10,343 nucleotides of DNA from a bacterium. Lineage in GTDB: Bacteria; Bacteroidota; Bacteroidia; Bacteroidales; Muribaculaceae. The DNA lies in NCBI GenBank assembly GCA_004559845.1, contig SFWW01000045.1:1-10343 (forward strand), given 5' to 3'. The notes under the pieces were generated by a model. That model saw only the letters and a program-made list of their open reading frames with translations. It was not told the origin of the DNA and did no database searches. This document shows, in pieces, positions 1 through 6,488 of the stretch. Made by a program: the position numbers and the translations under genes. How positions within the stretch are numbered: position 1 is the stretch's first letter; each line of letters opens with the position of its first letter.

Positions 1-3
1 TTT

Positions 4-21
4 ATAATTCTGATGAATTAT
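4..21 (-). other. AT-rich stem-loop just downstream of tonB
   Basis: ATAATTC and GAATTAT form a perfect 7-bp inverted repeat around a TGAT loop, 16 bases after the tonB stop in the direction of transcription. It could be the base of a 3'-end hairpin for the exbB-tonB transcript. However, the stem is AT-rich and the bases that follow on the minus strand are A rather than T, so it does not look like a classical intrinsic terminator. The window edge cuts off anything further downstream. Confidence 0.3.
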
Positions 22-36
22 TCGAGGAAAACTGTA

Positions 37-906
37 TTAGTTTTGGAGCTTGAAGGTAACGGGGAGAGTGTACCACACGTTAACTGCTTGGCCGTTTTGC
101 TTACCGGGAGTAAACTTGGGCAAACCACGAACCACGCGTTTTGCTTCGTTGTCGCAATCGGGGCTGAGGGAGCGAACTACTTTCACTTCACCCACGCTAC
201 CGGTTTTGGTAACCACGAATTGGAGTACACACTTACCTTGAATACCTTGTTCTTGAGCCATAGCCGGATATTGGAGGTGAGAACCAATGTACTTGAGGAG
301 AGCAGCATCACCGCCGGGGAATTGAGGCATTTGTTCTACAGAGGTAAACACCTTGTTTTCTTCAACGGGCTTTTCAACTTGTACTTTTTGTTCCACCACA
401 GCCGCGGGCTTGGGAGCTTCTTGCGGCTTGATATCGCTAACGAGTGCACCGATTTGACCTTCCACGTTTTGTGCGGAGATGTCGGCTTCGTTCTTCTGAG
501 TTTCGGTAGTCAATTGAGGAGGTTGAGTTACTTCTTTATCAGGAACGATAGCGAGCTCGGTAACTTGTTGTTGAGCTTCTTGAACTTCTTCAGGTTCTTG
601 TTGTTCTTCTTGCTTGATGTCTTCCACTTCTTCTTCAGATTCCTCTTCCGACATTTGGTTAACAATTGTTTCCTGTTGTTGTTTGAGGAGTGCTTCACGT
701 GCTTCTTCCGCCTTCATATCGAGGTATTTGGAAACACCGAAGTAGAGCACAATGCAAGCAATGAACCCGATAATAATCCACATAAATGCGAGGTTGTGAC
801 GCTTTGCGGAATTTTGACGCATCACATATGCACCAAATTCTTTATTTTTGCCTTCAAAGACGAGGTCACACCATTCTTTTGATGTAAGATTTACACTATT
901 TGACAT
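37..906 (-). CDS. tonB: TonB family energy transducer
   Basis: This 289-residue protein is the periplasm-spanning rod that carries energy from the ExbB/ExbD motor to TonB-dependent outer-membrane transporters. The cytoplasmic N-terminus holds an FGAYVMRQ motif (residues 24-31), similar to the FGAYxLR motif of Bacteroidota TonB proteins. One membrane segment follows (about 40-58). The linker is very acidic (about 66-110, many Glu and Gln), then Pro/Val/Lys-containing (about 128-185). The C-terminal TonB domain (about 195-288) contains EQMPQFPGGD, YPAMAQEQGIQGKCVLQFVV (213-232) and a closing FTPGKQNGQAVNVWYTLPVTF stretch. It is the last gene of the minus-strand cluster, 36 bases after exbD2. 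The ATG has no clear Shine-Dalgarno, as is usual in this phylum; it places the FGAY motif and membrane segment normally. The family assignment is secure; which transporters it serves cannot be told. Confidence 0.95.
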   Translation of the reverse strand: MSNSVNLTSKEWCDLVFEGKNKEFGAYVMRQNSAKRHNLAFMWIIIGFIACIVLYFGVSKYLDMKAEEAREALLKQQQETIVNQMSEEESEEEVEDIKQEEQQEPEEVQEAQQQVTELAIVPDKEVTQPPQLTTETQKNEADISAQNVEGQIGALVSDIKPQEAPKPAAVVEQKVQVEKPVEENKVFTSVEQMPQFPGGDAALLKYIGSHLQYPAMAQEQGIQGKCVLQFVVTKTGSVGEVKVVRSLSPDCDNEAKRVVRGLPKFTPGKQNGQAVNVWYTLPVTFKLQN

Positions 907-942
907 AATCTGTTTCGTTTAAATATTAATAAATCCACATCA

Positions 943-1665
943 TTACTTCGCAGCTGGAGGCGGTGGGAGTTTAACCCCCTTAGCCTGTAATGCGGTAGTA
1001 TCATCTTTACTGAGCGTTTCAAGCTGGAACGTACCGATGCTATTGATTTGCATTTGGTCGAGCAGTGCAATCACATCAGCATAGTTGGCGCGGCTGGTGG
1101 GCTTAATCATCACGATAGGAGTTTCGTGAGATGCATTGAGTTCAGCGAGCACAGCTGTTGCCTTTTGTTGATAGATAGCATCGTTTTGGGCATCGTCGTT
1201 AGAATATTTGTGGGCTTCCCATTCTTTCTTAAATTCGCCGATTTTCTTCAAAGCTTTTTCGTTTTTCTTTTGAAGTACGGCTGTAAGGAAGTTGGTGTCC
1301 TTTGTACCCTTAATTCCGATACCTTTAGCTTCAATTAATTGAGTTGCAGCTTGAGCGGGATCGAGTTTACCTTCGTAGTAGTAGAATTTCGAATTGGCAG
1401 AAGTGGAAGACACGTTGCCGTCTTTAGTTTCTTCTTTACCATCGAGGATGATAGTGAAGGCTTGAGATTCGGCAGCTTGGTTCTTATTCTTTTCAATCTG
1501 ACTTTCGTTGCTATTTGAAGGCAGAGCAATCTTCATAGTTTGAGACTTCAACATGGTGGTACACAGCATAAAGAAGGTGATCAACAACATGTTCATATCA
1601 ACCATAGGCGTAAAGTCGATACGGGTCTCGAATTTTTTCTGGTGACTTATATCTTTCTTAGCCAT
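943..1665 (-). CDS. exbD: ExbD/TolR family biopolymer transport protein, second copy
   Basis: This 240-residue motor subunit has a single membrane helix near the N-terminus (about 18-38, FTPMVDMNMLLITFFML). The helix contains Asp23, the family's ion-binding acidic residue. The periplasmic end (about 183-216, IVMIKPTSRANYADVIALLD and following) matches the conserved ExbD C-terminal fold. Between them lies a long charged insertion (about 55-180, rich in Lys, Glu, Ala and Gln). This makes the protein far longer than the ~140 residues of enterobacterial ExbD; long forms are familiar in Bacteroidota. The tail ends in a short Pro run (KLPPPPAAK). The ATG lies 6 bases past the exbD1 stop, so the two are almost certainly co-translated. 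TolR is a paralogous alternative, but the adjacent tonB and the absence of tol genes favour ExbD. Confidence 0.92.
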   Translation of the reverse strand: MAKKDISHQKKFETRIDFTPMVDMNMLLITFFMLCTTMLKSQTMKIALPSNSNESQIEKNKNQAAESQAFTIILDGKEETKDGNVSSTSANSKFYYYEGKLDPAQAATQLIEAKGIGIKGTKDTNFLTAVLQKKNEKALKKIGEFKKEWEAHKYSNDDAQNDAIYQQKATAVLAELNASHETPIVMIKPTSRANYADVIALLDQMQINSIGTFQLETLSKDDTTALQAKGVKLPPPPAAK

Positions 1666-1671
1666 AATAGT

Positions 1672-2379
1672 TTAGTCTTTAGCTGTTTTTAACGAGGTCA
1701 TCAAAGTAAATTTGTTACGTTTGATAGACTGTAGGTTGTTCATCACGATTTCCACCATACGGTAAGGAGTGTTGGCATCTGCTTTGATGGCAATCGCCTT
1801 ACCACTTCTGATGTCTTCAGTTGCATCTTCGCGCTGAGAGAACACTTCTGCACATGCGCGAATCCATTCTTGGAATTCCGTTAAATCACCACCATAGGTA
1901 GTCATATTAATAGGAATACCGGGGCTCTTTTTGAGTGCTTCTGCACGTTCGTTAACCGGAAGGTCGAGCCACGCTTTCAAATCTTTGATTGGGTGGCCGA
2001 AAGCATTGAGTTTTGCGAAGTCGGCATAATTTTGTGGCGAGAATTGGATATTATGCTTTTGCGCCATAATTTGCAAAACTTGCTTCTTTACATTTTCGGT
2101 TGTAAATGCAGAGTCAGCATCATCTTTCTTAGAAGCTCCCACGATTTCCATGTACACTTGTCCATGTCCGTCGTGTTCGTTTTGGCTAACCAGCACAGTG
2201 ATTAATTTTTGTTCAGGCACCACGTCTTCTGACACAGAAGCCGGGGTAATCACCTTCACCGGTTCTTCCTGAAGGAAGGTAGATGTCAACATGAAGAAAG
2301 TCAGCAGAAGAACGGTAACGTCCGACATGGCGGTCATGTCGATACGTGGGTCTTGTTTCTTAACTTTGACTTTTCCCAT
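1672..2379 (-). CDS. exbD: ExbD/TolR family biopolymer transport protein, first copy
   Basis: This 235-residue protein is the first of two non-identical ExbD subunits. Its short basic N-terminus (MGKVKVKKQDPRIDM) leads into the membrane helix MSDVTVLLLTFFML, with the conserved Asp at residue 20. The periplasmic part ends in a typical ExbD stretch (about 200-222, AIKADANTPYRMVEIVMNNL). A large region (about 80-190) without an equivalent in short ExbD proteins separates the two. Outside the helix it differs clearly from the next gene, so this is not a recent tandem duplication. It lies 66 bases downstream of exbB and 6 bases upstream of the second exbD. The start is the ATG that gives the usual cytoplasmic basic stretch; the sequence upstream of it is A-rich, without a Shine-Dalgarno. 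Confidence 0.92.
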   Translation of the reverse strand: MGKVKVKKQDPRIDMTAMSDVTVLLLTFFMLTSTFLQEEPVKVITPASVSEDVVPEQKLITVLVSQNEHDGHGQVYMEIVGASKKDDADSAFTTENVKKQVLQIMAQKHNIQFSPQNYADFAKLNAFGHPIKDLKAWLDLPVNERAEALKKSPGIPINMTTYGGDLTEFQEWIRACAEVFSQREDATEDIRSGKAIAIKADANTPYRMVEIVMNNLQSIKRNKFTLMTSLKTAKD

Positions 2380-2445
2380 TGTTATTTTACTTTATTTACT
2401 AAGATTAAAAATTGATTAAATGAAATTCACCTTTGGAACCGTAAA

Positions 2446-3351
2446 TTAGTTGGCGTGGTTAGCTGCGTAGGCGTTCACGATAGCGAAGCCGAGTTCGTCA
2501 ACAGCGTAGGTGAGGTTATCAATCTTGTTAGTAAAGAAGTTGTAAGCAATGAGAGCGCACACAGCGGTAAGAATACCGGATGCTGTGTTCACAAGAGCTT
2601 CAGAAATACCTTTTGAAAGTTCAGCGGAGTCGGGAGCACCTGCATTACCAAGAGCTTGGAACGACTTGATCATACCCACCACAGTACCGAACAAACCGAG
2701 GAGTGTACCCAGAGTGGTCATAGTGGCGAGGATAGGAAGATTTTGTTGCAAAGAAGGCATTTCAAGAGCAGTGGCTTCAGCAAGTTGTTCTTGAATAACT
2801 GCGAGCTTTTGTTCTTTAGGAAGGATGGTGTTGGCTTCCATTTCTTTGTACTTAGCGAGAGTAGCATAAACGATAGCGCCAACGGTGCCTTTTTGCTTTT
2901 TGCAAAGTTCTTCAGCCTTGGCAACGTTCTTTTCGTTGAGTGCCTTCTTCACTTCAGCCACAAACTTGGTTTGGTTGCCTTTACCGGCAGCTTTACCGAG
3001 GGCGATGAAGCGTTCCATAGTGAGGGTGAGCACTGTGAGGAGGCAGGTCACGATGAAAGGTACAACGAAACCACCGAGGTACATGGTACCAAGAAGGTTG
3101 GTTGGGTTGCTGGTCACGCCTTCTTCCTTAGTAGGAGCGAAGAAATGAGATGCGTAGGTATTGCCATCGCTGTATTCGAAGAAGCTACCCAATCCGAAGA
3201 GGTAGAACAATTCTGCGATAATGAAGCAGATGATAATCACGATAAAAGCATTCTTGATGCCACCTACATTACTGCTAACGCCGTTGTTAGCCTTCTTAGC
3301 AACAGGAGCCTGTGGTTTAGGCTGCTGAGCGTTTTGCTTTGTTGCTTCCAT
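2446..3351 (-). CDS. exbB: MotA/TolQ/ExbB proton channel family protein
   Basis: This 301-residue protein is the stator-like ring subunit that, with ExbD, uses the ion gradient to energise TonB. The N-terminus is Pro/Gln/Lys-rich (1-33). An N-terminal hydrophobic helix (about 34-56) and a second one (about 92-112) precede a cytoplasmic domain (about 115-200). The conserved MotA/TolQ/ExbB helical pair follows: LPILATMTTLGTLLGLFGTV (205-224) with its continuation to 228, and a helix at about 250-272 containing EALVNTASGI. Polar Thr223 and Thr256 are good candidates for the channel-lining threonines of this family. It is the first gene of the minus-strand operon exbB-exbD-exbD-tonB. The first ATG has only AT-rich sequence upstream. 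A candidate promoter and a structured leader lie about 150-230 bases upstream. Confidence 0.95.
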   Translation of the reverse strand: MEATKQNAQQPKPQAPVAKKANNGVSSNVGGIKNAFIVIIICFIIAELFYLFGLGSFFEYSDGNTYASHFFAPTKEEGVTSNPTNLLGTMYLGGFVVPFIVTCLLTVLTLTMERFIALGKAAGKGNQTKFVAEVKKALNEKNVAKAEELCKKQKGTVGAIVYATLAKYKEMEANTILPKEQKLAVIQEQLAEATALEMPSLQQNLPILATMTTLGTLLGLFGTVVGMIKSFQALGNAGAPDSAELSKGISEALVNTASGILTAVCALIAYNFFTNKIDNLTYAVDELGFAIVNAYAANHAN

Positions 3352-3500
3352 AAATTTAATTAAAAAATAGTTAAAAAATTAATAAATTAAATAGATAATA
3401 TAAAAATGAGTTATTCTTTTGAGTAATTCAATAGTAGTTGTTTAGCGATTCGCTGTAAAGTTTATATTGCTATTTAGCTTACGTTCACTGCATTAAAGAA

Positions 3501-3540
3501 GAATACCGATTTTCCTTAAATCCGGAAAGTGGTAGTATTC
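3501..3540 (-). promoter_or_regulatory. Stem-loop in the exbB leader
   Basis: GAATAC (3501-3506) pairs perfectly with GTATTC (3535-3540). Inside it, ATTTTCC (3509-3515) pairs with GGAAAGT (3524-3530), with one G-T pair, around an 8-base loop. The two helices are separated by a small uneven internal loop (2 against 4 bases). A rival pairing of TACC (3504-3507) with GGTA (3531-3534) is also possible. If the candidate minus-strand promoter just upstream is real, this hairpin sits at the very 5' end of the exbB mRNA, followed by about 150 bases of leader. No T-tract follows directly, so it does not look like a simple attenuator. Confidence 0.45.
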
Positions 3541-3553
3541 CCCTAATTTTTGG

Positions 3554-3584
3554 CAAATATATTACAAATTCTTCAAAAATGAAA
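3554..3584 (-). promoter_or_regulatory. Candidate exbB operon promoter (Bacteroides type)
   Basis: On the minus strand, TATATTTG (3561 down to 3554) fits the Bacteroidota -7 consensus TAnnTTTG exactly and is followed by C, as is frequent. TTTC (3584 down to 3581) lies 19 bases upstream and matches the -33 consensus TTTG at three of four positions. Transcription would begin near 3547, giving exbB a leader of about 195 bases. This rests on consensus matching only. Confidence 0.5.
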
Positions 3585-3778
3585 GTGAAACCGGCTTTTT
3601 TTGCCCTCTTTTTTTTAATTTTTGGGATAGAGGAAGGGCGATAGCGCACGATGGAGTGGCATAGAGAGAGTGGTTGAATGGTGGAGATAGCGCTATTGAG
3701 ACAGTGGTGTGGATTAAAAATGTGGGGCTTGATAGAAATTTTCGATAAATTCCTACATTATTATATGTATAAAAGTTG

Positions 3779-3796
3779 TAACTTTGCACAAAGTTA
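3779..3796 (+). promoter_or_regulatory. nqrA -7 promoter box within a perfect palindrome
   Basis: TAACTTTG (3779-3786) fits the Bacteroidota -7 consensus TAnnTTTG and is followed by CA. It lies about 55 bases ahead of the nqrA ATG, giving a leader of roughly 50 bases. No good -33 TTTG is seen at the expected distance upstream. The box is one arm of an 8-bp perfect inverted repeat with a CA centre (TAACTTTG-CA-CAAAGTTA), so the same -7 consensus also reads on the minus strand. There, CTTG (3821 down to 3818) lies 21 bases upstream, three of four matching TTTG. Palindromic symmetry over the -7 box may also mark a regulator site; no named regulator is assigned. Confidence 0.5.
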
Positions 3797-3840
3797 ATAG
3801 TAATGTGAATTCTTAAACAAGTAATATCATCAATCATTTT

Positions 3841-5178
3841 ATGGCAAAATTGATAAAACTGAAAAAAGGCTTCGACCTTCGCTTGGAGGGGGCTATTGCC
3901 TCCGCGAAAGTGACAGATGGGGAGAAGTCGCAGCATTTTGCGGTAATACCCGACGACTTCCGGGGAGTGATACCCCGAATGGATGTGAAAGAGGGAGCAC
4001 GTGTGGCTGCCGGTGATGTGCTGTTTCACGACAAAAACCACGAAGAGATAAAAGTGGTGTCGCCGGTGGCGGGTGTGGTGAAAGGCGTGAACCGAGGCGA
4101 GCGCCGCAAATTGGAGTCGGTGGTGATTGAAGCCGACCACAGCAACGAAAGAAAGCAGTTTGACATATCGGCACGCGATGCTAAAAGCATACTTTTGGAA
4201 TCGGGATTGTGGAGCATGATGCGCCAGCGTCCCTACGATATCGTGCCGAATCCGAATGCAGCGCTGCGCGATGTGTTTGTAACTTGCTTCGATTCTGCGC
4301 CTTTGGCACCATCGCTTTCGCTGGTGGTGGGCGAAGGAAGCCGCTATGTGGAAAAAGGTGTGGAGGTGCTCAAGCGCCTCACGAAAGGCAAGGTGTATTT
4401 GTGTTGCCGCGAAGGCGAAGAATTCAGCGCTTCACAAGCCGAAACCGTGGTATTCGCCGGTCCGCACCCGGCAGGTAATGTGGGCGTGCAGGCAGCCAAT
4501 ATCTGCCCGGTGAATAAAGGTGAAACCATACTCACGCTCGACATCGTGACGCTGGTGCGCATCGGCAGGTTGTTTACCGAAGGATATGTGGATTTCGGCA
4601 CCGTGGTGGCTGTGGCGGGCTCAGCGGTGAAGGAGCCCCGCTATGTGGCTACCACCATGGGGTGTGAACTGAGCGCCCTGCTTCACGACAACCTCACAGC
4701 AGTGCCCAATGGCGTGCGCATTATCAATGGCAACGTGTTGAGCGGAGTGAAAACGGCTGCCGACGGATTTTTAAGAAGTCCGTATCGCCAAGTGAGTGTG
4801 ATTCCGGAATTGCTTCGCAAAGATGAATTTATGGGCTGGGCGTCGCTCAGTGCCCGCAAATTCAGTGTGTATCGCACCTTCACCCATTGGCTGTTTGGCG
4901 GCAAACGGAAGCCATTTGCCATGGATAGCCGCATCAATGGCGGCGAACGAGCCATCGTGATGAGCGGCGAATACGACAGGATGCTGCCCATGGACATTTA
5001 TGCTGAATATTTGATTAAAGCCATCATTGCATTCGACATCGACAAGATGGAGCAATTGGGCATCTATGAAGTGGCGCCCGAAGATTTTGCGCTTGCCGAG
5101 TTTGCCGACACGTCGAAATTGGAGCTCCAGCAAATTGTGAGAACCGGATTAGACCGCATGCGCAAGGAAATGGAGTGA
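3841..5178 (+). CDS. nqrA: Na+-translocating NADH:quinone reductase subunit A
   Basis: This 445-residue subunit of the Na+-pumping NADH:quinone reductase is a peripheral cytoplasmic-side protein with no membrane helix and no cofactor motif; the Vibrio protein has a very similar length. Recognisable features are the N-terminal KLKKGFDLRLEGA (7-19) and a lipoyl-like hammerhead stretch with SPVAGVV (74-80) and VNRGERRKLESVVIE. SGLWSMMRQRPYDIVPNP (121-138) corresponds to the family's GLW...RP segment, and FAGPHPAGNVG (205-215) to its GPHPAG motif. It is the first gene of a plus-strand operon with all six nqr genes in standard order. The ATG at 3841 lies about 50 bases from the predicted transcription start and has no Shine-Dalgarno. 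The reading frame is intact from end to end. Confidence 0.97.
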   Translation: MAKLIKLKKGFDLRLEGAIASAKVTDGEKSQHFAVIPDDFRGVIPRMDVKEGARVAAGDVLFHDKNHEEIKVVSPVAGVVKGVNRGERRKLESVVIEADHSNERKQFDISARDAKSILLESGLWSMMRQRPYDIVPNPNAALRDVFVTCFDSAPLAPSLSLVVGEGSRYVEKGVEVLKRLTKGKVYLCCREGEEFSASQAETVVFAGPHPAGNVGVQAANICPVNKGETILTLDIVTLVRIGRLFTEGYVDFGTVVAVAGSAVKEPRYVATTMGCELSALLHDNLTAVPNGVRIINGNVLSGVKTAADGFLRSPYRQVSVIPELLRKDEFMGWASLSARKFSVYRTFTHWLFGGKRKPFAMDSRINGGERAIVMSGEYDRMLPMDIYAEYLIKAIIAFDIDKMEQLGIYEVAPEDFALAEFADTSKLELQQIVRTGLDRMRKEME

Positions 5179-5187
5179 TGTGGTGGC

Positions 5188-5212
5188 AACAGCTCCCAAC
5201 GGATGAGTTGTT
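5188..5212 (+). other. Stem-loop in the nqrA-nqrB gap
   Basis: AACAGCTC (5188-5195) pairs over its full eight bases with GAGTTGTT (5205-5212), with one G-T pair, around a nine-base loop. Only two further T residues follow, so it would be a weak terminator at best. It lies in the largest gap of the nqr operon (79 bases) and could stabilise or process the mRNA between nqrA and the rest. Function is inferred from position only. Confidence 0.35.
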
Positions 5213-5257
5213 TTGCTACAAACCCGAGTATTAATCAATAAATAAAGATATAACGAA

Positions 5258-6469
5258 GTGAAAGCACTTAGAAATGTATTGAACAAGATGAAACCGGCAT
5301 TCCAAGAAGGCGGCAAGTTTGCCAAACTGGAATCGGTGTTTGATGGTTTTGAAACCTTCTTGTTCACCCCCAACACCACCTCGCGTTCGGGGTCACATAT
5401 TCACGACCAAAACGATTTAAAGCGCACGATGATTACGGTGGTGATAGCATTGCTGCCCTGCTTGCTGTTTGGCATGTACAACGTGGGCTATCAGCACTTC
5501 CTTGCCATAGGCGAAGCATCCGCCTCGTGGAGCACGATGTTCGTATTTGGCTTCCTTGCTATGCTGCCCGTGCTGATGGTGAGCTATGGTGTGGGGCTTG
5601 GCATAGAATTTGTGTGCGCCCAAATTCATCACAAAGAAATTCAAGAGGGATTTTTGGTGAGCGGCATGCTCATTCCCTTGATTGTGCCTATCAACACCCC
5701 CCTGTGGATGACCGCCATTGCCACAGCATTTGCGGTGATATTTGCAAAAGAAGTGTTTGGCGGCACGGGTATGAATATATTTAATGTGGCATTGGTAACG
5801 CGCGCATTCTTATTTTTCAGCTACCCCTCGGCAATGAGTGGCGACAAGGCATTTGTGAAAACCGACGGCATATTCGGCTTTGGCGAAGGCACTGTGGTCG
5901 ACGGCTTTTCCGGCGCCACCCCGTTGGGCCAAGTAGCCACGAATGTGGGCGAAAGTTTGGCACCCATCAAAGATGTGGTGGGCAGCCACATATCGGCGAG
6001 CGACGCCTTTTGGGGGCTGATAGCCGGTAGCCCGGGCGAAACCTCAATGGCTGCCATACTGATTGGCGGAGCCATACTGTTGCTCACCGGCGTGGCATCG
6101 TGGCGTGTGATGCTGAGCGTGTTTGCCGGCGGCTTGGTGATGGGCGGCATTGCATACGGATTTTCCACCCCCACCTACCCGGCATCGATGCTCGACCCGG
6201 TTGCACAATTGTGCTACGGCGGCTTCGGCTTTGCTGCAGTGTATATGGCCACCGATCCGGTGACCGGAGCGCGCACCAAAGCAGGGCAATGGGTGTTCGG
6301 CTTTTTGATTGGCGTGCTTGCCATCTTAATCCGCGTGTATAATGGCGGTTATCCCGAAGGCGCAATGTTGGCGATATTGCTGATGAACACATTTGCGCCG
6401 CTCATCGACCACGTGGTGGTGAGCCGCAATATTAATCGACGCTTGAAACGCGCCCACACTCAATCATAA
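5258..6469 (+). CDS. nqrB: Na+-translocating NADH:quinone reductase subunit B
   Basis: This 403-residue integral membrane subunit carries covalent FMN and is associated with Na+ translocation and quinone reduction. The flavin attachment motif DGFSGAT lies at 215-221, with Thr221 the predicted phosphoester-linked residue (codon at 5918). The hydrophilic N-terminus (1-55) is followed by about ten hydrophobic segments, the first at about 56-75. The start is a GTG. It gives MKALRNVLNKMKP, the N-terminus expected for Bacteroides-type NqrB, while the next in-frame ATG (5288) would remove ten residues. NqrB is homologous to RnfD, but a complete nqr set surrounds it and the N-terminal KPAFQEGGKFAKLESVFDGF region (13-32) is typical of NqrB. 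It lies 79 bases after nqrA; nqrC follows closely. Confidence 0.97.
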   Translation: MKALRNVLNKMKPAFQEGGKFAKLESVFDGFETFLFTPNTTSRSGSHIHDQNDLKRTMITVVIALLPCLLFGMYNVGYQHFLAIGEASASWSTMFVFGFLAMLPVLMVSYGVGLGIEFVCAQIHHKEIQEGFLVSGMLIPLIVPINTPLWMTAIATAFAVIFAKEVFGGTGMNIFNVALVTRAFLFFSYPSAMSGDKAFVKTDGIFGFGEGTVVDGFSGATPLGQVATNVGESLAPIKDVVGSHISASDAFWGLIAGSPGETSMAAILIGGAILLLTGVASWRVMLSVFAGGLVMGGIAYGFSTPTYPASMLDPVAQLCYGGFGFAAVYMATDPVTGARTKAGQWVFGFLIGVLAILIRVYNGGYPEGAMLAILLMNTFAPLIDHVVVSRNINRRLKRAHTQS

Positions 6470-6473
6470 ACCA

Positions 6474-6480
6474 AAGGAGG
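6474..6480 (+). promoter_or_regulatory. Strong Shine-Dalgarno for nqrC
   Basis: AAGGAGG lies between nqrB and nqrC. It ends 2 bases before the ATG at 6483, which is too close, and 8 bases before the in-frame ATG at 6489, which is ideal spacing. It therefore points to 6489 as the nqrC start. A near-perfect Shine-Dalgarno is unusual in this window: no other gene here has one. Confidence 0.7.
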
Positions 6481-6488
6481 AAATGAAG

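Larger units (their letters stand above)
3352..3840. other. Divergent intergenic region between exbB and nqrA
   Basis: This 489-base stretch separates the two operons and has no convincing gene. Next to exbB it is very AT-rich (3352-3420). It then carries a hairpin (3501-3540), a minus-strand promoter candidate (3554-3584), T-rich runs (3595-3621), a GATAG-rich purine stretch with the 10-bp palindrome ATAGCGCTAT (3687-3696), and the nqrA -7 box (3779-3786). A long minus-strand reading frame that runs from inside nqrA across this region shows no recognisable protein features and is not called. Confidence 0.8.

Noticed and set aside
13..882. Long plus-strand reading frame opposite tonB (289 codons)
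   Set aside because: It mirrors tonB codon for codon. The product is a Phe/Leu/His-rich string without family features, while the minus strand encodes a textbook TonB.
943..3351. TolQ/TolR genes rather than ExbB/ExbD
   Set aside because: The families are paralogous, but a TonB gene closes the operon and no tolA, tolB or pal is present.
2656..3363. Plus-strand reading frame opposite exbB
   Set aside because: The minus strand encodes a clear ExbB with conserved helices; the opposite frame is a shadow.
3562..4140. Minus-strand reading frame of 192 codons spanning the nqrA 5' end and the intergenic region
   Set aside because: About half lies inside nqrA, the peptide has no recognisable domain, and it would place a gene across both candidate promoters.
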